A stretch of DNA of 14,775 nucleotides from NCBI GenBank assembly GCA_949840605.1, contig CATKXN010000060.1:1-14775 (forward strand), in the 5' to 3' direction. The position numbers were made by a program, and so were the translations under genes. A model generated the notes under the pieces. It worked only from the letters and a program-made list of their open reading frames with translations. It made no database searches and was not told where the DNA came from. The stretch is from an uncultured Alistipes sp. GTDB lineage: Bacteria; Bacteroidota; Bacteroidia; Bacteroidales; Rikenellaceae. Below are positions 5,516 through 13,256 of the stretch, piece after piece; the first letter of the stretch is position 1; the number at the start of each line of letters is the position of its first letter.

Positions 5516-7600
5516 TCACTCCGTCCGGTTGCTCACGGGCGGAAGCCGGTGCACCTCCGTCCGACCGCCACGTACAATGTATATCGCCGGTTCCGTTGCC
5601 GCAAGCGTCCGGCTGCCGAGCCGGTATTCTCCGGCCCGATGGACCACGGCGCAGAGGGTCTTTCCGTATTCGACGGCCTGGCATCGGGCATCGTTCCGGA
5701 GAAGGCGCACGGAAGGCCCCGATGCAAAACGTCCGGTATGCCCGGCGTCACGACACGGCAGGACGGCATAGGCATAACCGCCCGTCCGGGCCGGATCATG
5801 CTCGAACCAGCATTTGAAAACCGCGCCCCGCTGGGTCTTGTCTTTGTAAAAGGGGTCGATCGAATCCCATTTTCCCTCCTGCACCTCCGTACTGACCCGG
5901 ATCGGAGCACCGTCCAACGACACATACCCCCGGCCGTCGTGGTGGACCCACGGAAGGCCGGAGGAACGCTCCTCCGAAACCACCGGGCCCGCGAGATGCG
6001 TCTGGTCCAGCGCCGTCGTGACGCGGAACATCCGGGGATCGGTCGTGCGAATGTCCGCACCCAGCGCCACGACGAGAGCCCCGAAGAAAAACGCCGACTT
6101 GAGGGCGTGCAGCCCGTCGCGTTCAACCTCCATCGTCGTGCACAGTACGTCGCCCGAAACCGCTCCGCCTACGTGCCCGGAGCGGTTTTTCCGGGAGTCG
6201 GCCTTTTTTTCGCACTTCAGAGGCAGGCCGTCGTCATAGGCCGTCGTTCCGGGAACCATGCGCCAGTCCCAATGGGCGAAGATGTCGTCGTACTCCCTTC
6301 CGTGCTGCATGAACAGCAGCGCCCCGTCCGCCGAAAAGTTGGCCAGGGTATTTTCGCCGTTGGTGAATTCGAATCCGACCGTGCGTTCCGAATGCATGCG
6401 GACCGACGCATACCAACGCCCGGTGCGGTAGATGCCGCAGTCCGAGCGGTCGTAATAGCGGGGGCCGCACAGCCCGGCCGAACGGTCGCTCGGCGTCAGC
6501 ATCTCTTCGGCGAAGCGACTGAAAACCCGGTGTCCCGGCCGTCGCAGCGACGCGATATTCATCGCGGTGACTGCGGCCGAACAGGCCTTTCCCGGACCGC
6601 TGGCGATGAACACCTGCCGCCCGCAGAAACTCGGGTCCATCACGCCCCGCCAGATACTCCGGCAAATTCCCTCCCGCATGAGACGCTCGACGACAGCGCA
6701 CTGTTCGTCCGAAAACAGATAAGGCGCTCCGTCCAGGACGCGGAGCCAGAACGAAAGCCCCTCGGCATAGGCCAACCCATAGTTCCCGAACTGAATCTGG
6801 GGACCGTGCTGATGGAACGACCAGTCGGACTGGATACCCTCGCCGTCGGTGATGACGATCTCTTCGCCGATCTGCCGGCGGGCCTCGGCGACGAGGCGTT
6901 CGTCGTCCGTGAGCAGTCCGCGCATCAGGTTGTTCCCGGCCAGCCAGACCTTGTTCTGCCCGGTCCTGCCGAAGCGGGCGCGTTCGATGATCCGCAGCCC
7001 CTGCTCCAGTTCCCGGTCTGAAAGTTCGTCGCGGATCATCAGCAGGATGGCGGCGAGTTTCTTGGGAACCCCGATCTCCCCGTGCCACCAGTTGAGCGAC
7101 GACGGTTTCTTGGGAACCCCGATCTCCCCGTGCCACCAGTTGAGCGACGACGGTTTTTTGGCATACCAGTATGCGAGCCCTTCATGAAGCACGCGGCCGA
7201 TGCTCTCGTCGCCATGCCAGGCCGAGGAGGGGTCTGCGTAGAGTTTCGCGAGGGCGTACATCCGCGTCAGATGGAGCGACGGCTGCCACCGCCCCCGCGT
7301 CCGGTCGTCGTAGTCGATGTCGCGCCAGAAACCGCCCGCATCGAAAAGCCCGAGCAGGCGCCGGACCTCGGCGTCCGGCAGATGGACCGACATGTAGAGC
7401 TGCAACAGCAGGACATCGTTCGCACGTCCGTAATCGGAGTAGCGGACGAACCGGTCCGTTATCTCCCCGGCCGGAGCATAGGAGAGGACCGACACCCGGA
7501 CAAAGGCGTCCCGCACGCGGTCGAGCGGACCGTCCGCGACCGCACGGAGCGTCGCCGGGATGAACAGGGCGGCCAGGACGGCCGTTCGAAAAGCTTTCAT
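5516..7600 (-). CDS. Secreted polysaccharide lyase family 8 (chondroitin AC / hyaluronate / xanthan lyase type) with internal duplication
   Basis: Family 8 lyases cut uronic-acid polysaccharides by beta-elimination. The start at 7600 gives 694 residues with a signal peptide (about 1-22), so export to the periplasm or cell surface is likely. An alpha/alpha-toroid spans about 25-360. Beta-sandwich domains follow, with NGEN at 414-417, WDW at 444-446 and PGTT at 450-453. By spacing against the chondroitinase AC active site as I remember it, the catalytic residues are Asn216 (in TGQN), His265 (FHQHG), Tyr274 (GNYG), Arg328 and Glu411. The position of a second active-site Arg is Ile332. Residues 150-165 are repeated exactly as 166-181 and contain the conserved NWW motif twice. 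The substrate cannot be fixed from sequence; no SusC/SusD or sulfatase genes are nearby. An upstream in-frame start at 7804 would overlap the neighbouring gene and mask the signal peptide. Confidence 0.9.
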   Translation of the reverse strand: MKAFRTAVLAALFIPATLRAVADGPLDRVRDAFVRVSVLSYAPAGEITDRFVRYSDYGRANDVLLLQLYMSVHLPDAEVRRLLGLFDAGGFWRDIDYDDRTRGRWQPSLHLTRMYALAKLYADPSSAWHGDESIGRVLHEGLAYWYAKKPSSLNWWHGEIGVPKKPSSLNWWHGEIGVPKKLAAILLMIRDELSDRELEQGLRIIERARFGRTGQNKVWLAGNNLMRGLLTDDERLVAEARRQIGEEIVITDGEGIQSDWSFHQHGPQIQFGNYGLAYAEGLSFWLRVLDGAPYLFSDEQCAVVERLMREGICRSIWRGVMDPSFCGRQVFIASGPGKACSAAVTAMNIASLRRPGHRVFSRFAEEMLTPSDRSAGLCGPRYYDRSDCGIYRTGRWYASVRMHSERTVGFEFTNGENTLANFSADGALLFMQHGREYDDIFAHWDWRMVPGTTAYDDGLPLKCEKKADSRKNRSGHVGGAVSGDVLCTTMEVERDGLHALKSAFFFGALVVALGADIRTTDPRMFRVTTALDQTHLAGPVVSEERSSGLPWVHHDGRGYVSLDGAPIRVSTEVQEGKWDSIDPFYKDKTQRGAVFKCWFEHDPARTGGYAYAVLPCRDAGHTGRFASGPSVRLLRNDARCQAVEYGKTLCAVVHRAGEYRLGSRTLAATEPAIYIVRGGRTEVHRLPPVSNRTE
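7058..7153 (-). repeat. Perfect 48-bp tandem duplication inside the lyase gene
   Basis: Positions 7058-7105 and 7106-7153 are identical over 48 bp, and the first bases of a degenerate third copy (TTTTTTGG against TTTCTTGG) follow. The period is a multiple of three, so the reading frame is kept and 16 residues containing SSLNWWHGEIGVPK appear twice in a row. Confidence 0.97.
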
Positions 7601-7670
7601 AGCAGTAGTTCTGAATATTTGAGTATTCGGGGCGATCCGCAGGCCCGGAAAAATCCGGGTACCGGCCTTA

Positions 7671-7678
7671 CAAATATA
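7671..7678 (-). promoter_or_regulatory. -7 promoter box of the polysaccharide lyase gene
   Basis: On the minus strand TATATTTG is a perfect TAnnTTTG box, 70 nt before the lyase ATG. The leader between them contains a small perfect hairpin (CCCGGA-AAAA-TCCGGG on the plus strand, 7644-7659). No clear TTG -33 element is visible. The lyase is thus probably transcribed separately from tamL, which ends 140 bp upstream. Confidence 0.6.
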
Positions 7679-7740
7679 AGTCTTTTTCCTGTACAGAAAG
7701 CCGGTAAAGCGATCGGCCGCGCAAAGATGTCCGCCGAAAT

Positions 7741-10140
7741 TCAGAACGGATAGCCGACACCGAAATTCAAGGCCGTATTCTTCCAGCGGAAATTGTGGAT
7801 CCACCGCTCGCCGGCGGGATTGTTGGGATTGTGCAGCTGGATACCCCAGTCGAGGCGCAGCACGGCGAATTTGATGTCGAAGCGCAAGCCCAGCCCCGTG
7901 TTGAATCCCAATTGTTTATAGAACCGGTTGAAATGGAAGACCGCATCGTCGGAGTACTCTTTCGGGTTCTCCCGGATGTACCAGATGTTGCCCAGGTCGA
8001 AGAATGTCGCCCCGTGGATGATCCCCCAGACCGGGAAGCGCAGCTCGAGGTTGGCCTCCAGCTTCACGTCGCCGGTCTGCACCGGGTAGTCGTTGTGAGG
8101 ATTGGCCACCGAACCCTGTCCGAGGGTCCGGGGCGTCCAGCCGCGCATGCCGTTGCTGCCGCCGCAGTAGAACTGGCGGTCGAACGGCACGGAGGAGGAG
8201 TTGCCGTAGGCCATCGCCACACCGCCGTAGAGACGTCCGACGAGCGCCGTCACACCGCCCAGCATGATCTTCCGGCTGACGCTCAGGTCCGAACGGAAAT
8301 ACTGCGAATAGCGGATGCCGAAGATCGAATAGTAGTCCTTGCCTTTGGCCGGAGAATAGAACAGGTGCTCGACGGCGTCGATCAGGTTGCCGGCGGTCTC
8401 GGCGTTGAAGCGGATATTCGTGGCGTTGCCCCCGAGGTTTTTGCGCTGATTGTTGTAGCTGTAACCGAACGAAAGACCGCCGATGAACTGCGTCGTGAAA
8501 CTCTCGAGCAGGTAGCGGTTCTGGGTGAGCTGCGGCTTGCCGTCGGGACCGGAGCCGTTGACCATCAGGAACGAAGCGTCGAGGTCGTTCACATCGACCA
8601 CATTGATGTCGACCGGCCTCAGCGAGAACGACGAATAGCGGTTGTTGGTCCACATGTAGGTGATGCCGGCGCTCGAAAGCGTGCGGCGGTAGTAGGGACG
8701 GTCCTGGAAGTTGACCGACAGTTCGATTTTGGTCCGGGGCTGGTTCACCGAGCGGAAACGTCCCGGCAGCAGGAAGCGCGGGAAAGTCAGGCCCGTGGTG
8801 ACGCCGAACTCCGTGGCCCGCTTCTTCTTGGCATCGGGGGCCTTCATGAACTCGTAGCCCGCCGTGAACGAGATGTCGAACGACTCCGCCCCGCGGAAGA
8901 TGTTGCGGTTCTGGTAGCCCAGGGTGGCTTTCAGCCCGTAGAAACTCGACGTGGTGCTCCCTTCGAGATCGACCTTGACGCTCTGCTTGAGCGTCGGCGT
9001 GCAAAGGATGTTGCACGTGAGATATCCCTCGCGGGTATAAAGCGTGCGGGTCGAATCGGCCGTAGCACCGATATAGGAGACGTAGTTTTCGACATCCGCC
9101 GGCTGGGGCTGCTCCTCGAAAGCGATGCGGGCGCTCTTGAAATATCCGAGGGCCATCAGGTCGGTGTAGGCGCGGCGGACCTGCGCCGAGTTATAGATGT
9201 AGTTGGGATAGAGCGGCACGGCCTGCCGGAGCACCGACGGACGCAGGTTGGGGCGCTGCTCGTAGATGATGTTCAGACCCCGGTAATAGAGCGTATCGAG
9301 GCGCGCGACCAGCGTGGTGTCGGTCCGCGCGACGGTCGGGTCGTAGTCCGGGAAGATGTTGATCCGGTCGATGCGGTAAACCATGTTGTTGTCCATGACG
9401 GCCTGCCCGCGCGCATTGTAACCGGTGAGATACTGCCTGACGACCACCCGCAGGTCGACCTCGCGCCGGCCTCCCAGCGTGTCGGCCCGGAACAGGATGT
9501 TGTTGACCGAGAAATTGTAATATCCCCGCTCCTTGAGGTAGGAGGCAATGCGCTCGCGCTCGGCGTCGAGCACCGTGACGTCGTAAATATCCCCCCGACG
9601 GAGCAGCGTGTGGGCCGTATCGGGCAGCACGATCTGTTCGAGGAACTCGTCCCGGAATTCGTAGGAGATCGAGTCGATGCGGTAGGGTTCGCCCTGATGC
9701 GTACGGTAGGTGATCCGGGCTCGCTTGCGCCGCGACGTGGTGTCGGCCTCGAACGAAGCCCGCGAGTTGAAAAATCCTTTCGAATCCATGTAGACCTTCA
9801 GGTTCTCCGCGCTCTTCTCCGTCAGCCCCATATCCAGCAGCACGGGCTCCTGTCCGATCTTGCGCTTCCAGTTGTTCCAGCGGTTGTCCTTCGCCGGATC
9901 GGCCTGTTCATAAAGCCAGACGTAGAAATTGGTCCCGAGGAAACGCTTGTTGGGAGTCTGCCGCACGTATTTTTCCAGATCGGAGGCCGTGATGCGGTCC
10001 CGGTGTGGAGTCGACCTGTCGTCCTCGATCTTCACCCGCTGCACGAGGTACTGCCCCTCGGGAATGTGCCGCGTGACACTGCAGGCCGGACCGAAAAGGC
10101 CCAGCGCCGCGGCGGCGAATATGCGGCACACCCTGCGCAC
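7741..10140 (-). CDS. tamL: TamL-type outer-membrane assembly lipoprotein (Omp85/BamA superfamily)
   Basis: The 799-residue protein belongs to the Omp85 superfamily that inserts proteins into the outer membrane. In Bacteroidetes this TamA-like member is a lipoprotein called TamL, thought to work with TamB. The N-terminus fits: a hydrophobic signal followed by GPAC, with Cys20 as probable lipidation site. A POTRA-like periplasmic part follows (for example YRIDSISYEF, and YRIDRINIFPDYDP before about residue 250). The C-terminal barrel is roughly residues 400-799, with the lid-loop motif MRGW at 665-668 and a terminal Phe (GVGYPF). The start is GTG at 10140, because no in-frame ATG lies upstream of the signal sequence before the preceding gene. 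It begins 4 nt after the nitroreductase stop, suggesting translational coupling. The symbol is by family resemblance. Confidence 0.85.
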   Translation of the reverse strand: MRRVCRIFAAAALGLFGPACSVTRHIPEGQYLVQRVKIEDDRSTPHRDRITASDLEKYVRQTPNKRFLGTNFYVWLYEQADPAKDNRWNNWKRKIGQEPVLLDMGLTEKSAENLKVYMDSKGFFNSRASFEADTTSRRKRARITYRTHQGEPYRIDSISYEFRDEFLEQIVLPDTAHTLLRRGDIYDVTVLDAERERIASYLKERGYYNFSVNNILFRADTLGGRREVDLRVVVRQYLTGYNARGQAVMDNNMVYRIDRINIFPDYDPTVARTDTTLVARLDTLYYRGLNIIYEQRPNLRPSVLRQAVPLYPNYIYNSAQVRRAYTDLMALGYFKSARIAFEEQPQPADVENYVSYIGATADSTRTLYTREGYLTCNILCTPTLKQSVKVDLEGSTTSSFYGLKATLGYQNRNIFRGAESFDISFTAGYEFMKAPDAKKKRATEFGVTTGLTFPRFLLPGRFRSVNQPRTKIELSVNFQDRPYYRRTLSSAGITYMWTNNRYSSFSLRPVDINVVDVNDLDASFLMVNGSGPDGKPQLTQNRYLLESFTTQFIGGLSFGYSYNNQRKNLGGNATNIRFNAETAGNLIDAVEHLFYSPAKGKDYYSIFGIRYSQYFRSDLSVSRKIMLGGVTALVGRLYGGVAMAYGNSSSVPFDRQFYCGGSNGMRGWTPRTLGQGSVANPHNDYPVQTGDVKLEANLELRFPVWGIIHGATFFDLGNIWYIRENPKEYSDDAVFHFNRFYKQLGFNTGLGLRFDIKFAVLRLDWGIQLHNPNNPAGERWIHNFRWKNTALNFGVGYPF

Positions 10141-10144
10141 GATG

Positions 10145-10891
10145 TCAGTTGTTGAAGAACCCCTTTTCCTTCAGCAGGGCCAAATAGGATTTCGAAATGG
10201 CCAGATTGTCCTTGCGCACGTAACGGCGTTCGGTGAAAATCTTCGCCAGGTTCGGCAGTCCGTTCTCCTGCAGCAGGCGCTTCGTGAGGTCCGACTCTTC
10301 ACGTTCGGCCCACAGTTCGTCGATCTCGGCGGCGGTGTAGTCGGTATATTTTTCGTAGTGAACCACGGCTTCCAGCGGCAGGCGGTCGGTCAGGGCAGGC
10401 GATTCGTCGGGATAGCCCATGACGACGGTCGTGACGGGAATAACCCCCTTCGGAAGTCCCAGTATCCGCGAAATATCGCCCGCAGTGTAGATCGTCGTGC
10501 CGAGGTAGCAGATGCCCAACCCGTGCATTTCGGCCTCGACGCAGAGATTCTGCGCCGCGAGCAGGGCGTCGGTCGAAGCGTTCAGAAACCAGGCGAAATT
10601 GTCGTAGGCGGGATCGGCGTCGCGCTGCTCGCACCACATCGTGAAGCGGTGCACGTCGGCGCAGACGGTCACCACGCACGGGGCCTCGAGGACCATCGGC
10701 TGGTTGAAATGGCACGGCGCAAGCTGCTCGCGCAGCGCCCGGTCACGGGTCACCACCAGCGAATAGAGCTGCATGTTGCCGCAGGTCGAGGCGCGCGAGG
10801 CAGCCTCGAGGCACTCCTGCAGGGTGTCCTCGGGAATGGGCGTCGGGAGGAACTTGCGTATCGAACGATGCTTGAAAAGCACACTTTTCAT
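10145..10891 (-). CDS. Nitroreductase-family FMN oxidoreductase (NfsA/Frp-like)
   Basis: The 248-residue product shows the nitroreductase fold hallmarks. HRSIRKF at residues 8-14 contributes to FMN phosphate binding. A conserved helix SRASTCGNMQLYSLVVT follows (residues about 32-48), and GLGICYLG at 124-131 sits over the flavin. The C-terminal extension YEKYTDYTAAEIDELW is typical of the NfsA/Frp subgroup, which uses NAD(P)H and FMN to reduce nitro compounds, quinones or flavins in the cytoplasm. The physiological substrate cannot be told. It is the first gene of a two-gene minus-strand unit with tamL, and a TATTTTTA box lies 24 nt before the start. The functional link between the two genes is unclear and may be only positional. 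Confidence 0.9.
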   Translation of the reverse strand: MKSVLFKHRSIRKFLPTPIPEDTLQECLEAASRASTCGNMQLYSLVVTRDRALREQLAPCHFNQPMVLEAPCVVTVCADVHRFTMWCEQRDADPAYDNFAWFLNASTDALLAAQNLCVEAEMHGLGICYLGTTIYTAGDISRILGLPKGVIPVTTVVMGYPDESPALTDRLPLEAVVHYEKYTDYTAAEIDELWAEREESDLTKRLLQENGLPNLAKIFTERRYVRKDNLAISKSYLALLKEKGFFNN

Positions 10892-10914
10892 AACGGAAAT
10901 GATTTAATCCGGTG

Positions 10915-10922
10915 TAAAAATA
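10915..10922 (-). promoter_or_regulatory. Candidate -7 box for the nitroreductase-tamL operon
   Basis: On the minus strand TATTTTTA matches TAnnTTTG at seven of eight positions and lies 24 nt before the nitroreductase ATG. No clear -33 element is visible. It is divergent from the dapF promoter, in the same 133-bp intergenic region. Confidence 0.4.
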
Positions 10923-10974
10923 GCATAACCGCGCGCCGGCAGGCAGTTCCGCGGATATTTTTCACAAAATTAGC

Positions 10975-11002
10975 AAAACTTTTAGAAGTTTTACTATTTT
11001 TG
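10975..11002 (+). promoter_or_regulatory. dapF promoter with upstream inverted repeat
   Basis: TATTTTTG at 10995-11002 is a perfect TAnnTTTG box, 22 nt before the dapF GTG. Just upstream is the inverted repeat AAAACTT-TTAG-AAGTTTT (10975-10992), which covers the region where a -33 contact would sit. It may be an operator or a chance palindrome in AT-rich promoter DNA. Confidence 0.55.
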
Positions 11003-11024
11003 CCGGTAGATAACCATCCCGAAA

Positions 11025-11831
11025 GTGCAGACGGAATTCGTAAAATACGAGGGTGCGGGCAACGACTTCATCCTGATCGACAACCGCAACGGCGTCTTCT
11101 CGCCCGACGCGGAGGCGATCGCCCGGTTGTGCGACCGCCATTTCGGCATCGGCGCCGACGGACTGATGACCCTCGCGCACAGCACCGGACTCGACTGTTC
11201 GATGCGTTACTACAACGCCGACGGATCGGAAGGCGAGATGTGCGGCAACGGCGCCCGCTGTTTCGCGCTGTTCGCCCAGCACCTCGGAATCGGCGGGGAA
11301 ACCAAGCGTTTCGACGCCGCAGACGGACTCCACGCCGCCCGCATCTGCCGTTCGAAAGGCCCCGCCGGAGAGATCGAACTGGGGATGACCGACGTCCGGG
11401 AGATCCGCACGGGCGGCGGCTGGTGGTTTCTCAACACGGGGGTGCCTCACTACGTGGAGTTCGTCGACGACCTCGCATCGGTCGACGTCATCGGCCGCGG
11501 CCGCATCATCCGCCGCGACACGGCCCGCTTCCCGCAGGGCACGAACGTCAACTTCGTGCAGGTGACGGGCGACGGCACGATCCGCGTGCGCACCTACGAA
11601 CGCGGCGTGGAGAACGAGACGCTCGCCTGCGGAACGGGAGCCACGGCGGCCGCCATCGTCACCCATTTCGCTCTCCAGCCCCGGACCGCGCATTATGCCG
11701 TCTCGGTCCCCGGAGGAGAACTTGCGGTACGGTTTTCGCATGAACCGGAAACACAGACCTACACGGACATCCGTCTGACAGGACCGGCGCGCCGGGTCTT
11801 CGAAGGGGTGTTCGACAGCGAAAATTTCTAA
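11025..11831 (+). CDS. dapF: Diaminopimelate epimerase
   Basis: DapF interconverts LL- and meso-diaminopimelate in the cytoplasm, the step that supplies the peptidoglycan cross-linking residue and the precursor of lysine. The 268-residue protein has the expected length. Both catalytic cysteines are present in their motifs: Cys73 in MCGNGARCF and Cys202 in ACGTGATAAA. The N-terminal KYEGAGNDFILID block is also conserved. The start is GTG at 11025; an in-frame TAG at 11007-11009 rules out a longer product, and a -7 box lies 22 nt upstream. It is followed at 19 nt by a small unknown gene and then by an alpha/beta hydrolase. The diaminopimelate aminotransferase gene (dapL) that I would often expect next in Bacteroidales is absent here. 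Confidence 0.97.
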   Translation: MQTEFVKYEGAGNDFILIDNRNGVFSPDAEAIARLCDRHFGIGADGLMTLAHSTGLDCSMRYYNADGSEGEMCGNGARCFALFAQHLGIGGETKRFDAADGLHAARICRSKGPAGEIELGMTDVREIRTGGGWWFLNTGVPHYVEFVDDLASVDVIGRGRIIRRDTARFPQGTNVNFVQVTGDGTIRVRTYERGVENETLACGTGATAAAIVTHFALQPRTAHYAVSVPGGELAVRFSHEPETQTYTDIRLTGPARRVFEGVFDSENF

Positions 11832-11850
11832 ACAAACCAAGTTTTTCCCC

Positions 11851-12045
11851 ATGAAAACAGTAAAGGGAATCCGCGAACACGAGGCGGATGAACTTCGGAA
11901 AGCCAAACGTCTCGAGCCGATGCGCAAAAGCGGCAAGGAGCGCCACTCGCTTTACAGTACGCTCGCCGAGGACGACGACGAGGCCTACACGCCTTACGTC
12001 AAACGCGAATCGGCGCTCGACTACCTCGACGTTGAGGAGGAATAA
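11851..12045 (+). CDS. Small charged protein of unknown function
   Basis: A 64-residue product with an ATG start lies 19 nt after dapF and 11 nt before the next gene. The N-terminal half is basic and helical in character ([18 protein letters not shown]), and the C-terminal half is acidic (AEDDDEAY, then DYLDVEEE). It has no signal peptide, no membrane segment and no cysteine, so a cytoplasmic protein is likely. I do not recognise a family. Codon use matches its neighbours and the tight spacing supports a real gene co-transcribed with dapF. A regulatory or protein-binding role is conceivable but has no sequence support. Confidence 0.75.
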   Translation: MKTVKGIREHEADELRKAKRLEPMRKSGKERHSLYSTLAEDDDEAYTPYVKRESALDYLDVEEE

Positions 12046-12056
12046 ACACGAATCCT

Positions 12057-12866
12057 ATGATCGACAACTTCATTATGGCCGGCCCCCCGGCCCTGCACGT
12101 CTGCGATTCCCAGCAGGGAGACCGATGCGTCGTGCTGCTGCACGGCTATCTCGAATCGATGCTCGTCTGGGAAGATTTCATTCCGTTTCTCTATAAGGAG
12201 GTCCGGGTGGTAACGTTGGACCTGCCCGGCCACGGCATCTCGGTCGTCACGGGCGAGGAACACCCGATGGAGTTCCTGGCCGACACCGTGGCCGACGGGC
12301 TCCGGGAACTGGGGATCGAACGCTGTACGCTCGTGGGTCACTCGATGGGCGGCTACGTCGCGCTGGCCTTCTGCGAACGCCATCCCGAGATGCTCGACGG
12401 CCTGGTGCTGCTCAGCTCGACGCCCAATGCCGACACGCCGGAGAAGGCTGAGAACCGCCGCCGCGAAATCGCGCTCGTGAAGGCCGGAAAGAAAGAACTG
12501 CTGGCCCGCGTAGCCCCCGAAGCGGGCTTCGCCGAGGAGAACCGCACCCGGATGAAAGACTATATCGACGACCTCACCGAACAGGTTTTCGTCACCGAAG
12601 ACGAGGGGATCGTCGCCCTGCTGAACGGAATGATCGCCCGCAAGGACCGCAACGAAATGCTGCGCGAAACGAAAGTCCCCGTGCTGTTCATCCTCGGCCG
12701 CAGGGACAGCTACATTCCGGTCGAGGCTGCCGAGGAAATGGTCGCCGGGCACCCCGAGGCACAGGTCGTATGGCTCGAAAATTCGGGACATATGGGCTTC
12801 CTCGAAGAACCCGCTGCCGCGGCGCAGGCTATCCTGGAATTCGTCCGGTCGGAAAAACGGCTCTGA
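12057..12866 (+). CDS. Alpha/beta-fold hydrolase
   Basis: The 269-residue protein has the complete alpha/beta hydrolase catalytic set. The oxyanion loop is LLHGYLES (His29-Gly30) and DLPGHG follows at 55-60. The nucleophile elbow is GHSMGG with Ser96, and the acid is Asp217 in GRRDSYIP. The base is His245 in NSGHMGF. It lacks a signal peptide, so it should act in the cytoplasm on an ester, thioester or similar bond; the substrate cannot be predicted. Resemblance is to the general Abhydrolase_1/6 group (MenH-like and esterase-like enzymes), and no menaquinone genes are adjacent. It is the third gene of the dapF transcription unit, 11 nt after the small unknown gene. Confidence 0.93.
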   Translation: MIDNFIMAGPPALHVCDSQQGDRCVVLLHGYLESMLVWEDFIPFLYKEVRVVTLDLPGHGISVVTGEEHPMEFLADTVADGLRELGIERCTLVGHSMGGYVALAFCERHPEMLDGLVLLSSTPNADTPEKAENRRREIALVKAGKKELLARVAPEAGFAEENRTRMKDYIDDLTEQVFVTEDEGIVALLNGMIARKDRNEMLRETKVPVLFILGRRDSYIPVEAAEEMVAGHPEAQVVWLENSGHMGFLEEPAAAAQAILEFVRSEKRL

Positions 12867-12913
12867 AAAGGCCGATTTATACGTCCGAAACGCATCCGGA
12901 AACAGAATTTGTC

Positions 12914-12921
12914 TATCTTTG
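12914..12921 (+). promoter_or_regulatory. -7 box for the zinc-ribbon / methyltransferase unit
   Basis: TATCTTTG is a perfect match to TAnnTTTG in the 107-bp gap before the zinc-ribbon gene, giving a leader of about 50 nt. No TTG is visible at the ideal -33 position. No strong terminator is visible between the hydrolase stop and this box. Confidence 0.55.
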
Positions 12922-12973
12922 TGGAAACCGGGTCCGTCATGCTCCGGCATACGGGGCCTGAAAATCGAAAAAT

Positions 12974-13255
12974 ATGACACCTGATGAGATGAATTTCTGC
13001 CAGAGTTGCGGTATGCCCCTGACAGACCCGGAACATCTCGGCACCGAAGCCGACGGAAGCCCCAACGCCGAATACTGCATCTATTGCTACAAAGACGGCG
13101 CCTTCGTCCGGGAATGCACGATGGAGGAGATGATCCGGCACTGCGCCGAATTCCACGAAGAGTTCAGGCATGAAGACGGACGCACCTACACCCGCGAGGA
13201 GGCCGTTGCCGACATGCGGGAGTTTTTCCCGCACCTCAAACGGTGGAAAAAATAA
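12974..13255 (+). CDS. Small putative zinc-ribbon protein
   Basis: The 93-residue product starts with a four-cysteine zinc-binding site: Cys9 and Cys12 in CQSCGMPL, and Cys35 and Cys38 in YCIYCYKDGAF. This is the signature of the putative zinc-ribbon family (Zn_ribbon_2 type, whose members often begin with CQSCGMP). The C-terminal half is helical and charged (MEEMIRHCAEFHEEF, then REFFPHLKRWKK). Members occur alone or fused to other domains, and the molecular role is not established. Its stop is separated from the following methyltransferase by one nucleotide, so the two are surely co-transcribed and probably translationally coupled. Confidence 0.88.
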   Translation: MTPDEMNFCQSCGMPLTDPEHLGTEADGSPNAEYCIYCYKDGAFVRECTMEEMIRHCAEFHEEFRHEDGRTYTREEAVADMREFFPHLKRWKK

Positions 13256-13256
13256 T

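Noticed and set aside
5549..7021. Long plus-strand open frame opposite the lyase gene
   Set aside because: The minus-strand frame has conserved lyase motifs and a signal peptide, while this one has none and is composition-driven.
7601..7804. N-terminal extension of the lyase to 7804
   Set aside because: It would overlap the 3' end of tamL, run through the perfect promoter box and hide the signal peptide that starts at 7600.
7795..10155. Very long plus-strand open frame opposite tamL
   Set aside because: It is the antisense of a clear Omp85-family gene; its translation is rich in Arg, Val and Glu with no domain. GC-rich codon use leaves the opposite frame open.
12867..12913. Terminator after the alpha/beta hydrolase
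   Set aside because: Only a short CGGC/GCCG pairing is visible, with no T run, so a terminator cannot be supported.
13170..13256. Upstream start for the methyltransferase
   Set aside because: It lies inside the zinc-ribbon gene in another frame and adds residues unrelated to methyltransferases; the ATG one base after the zinc-ribbon stop fits better.
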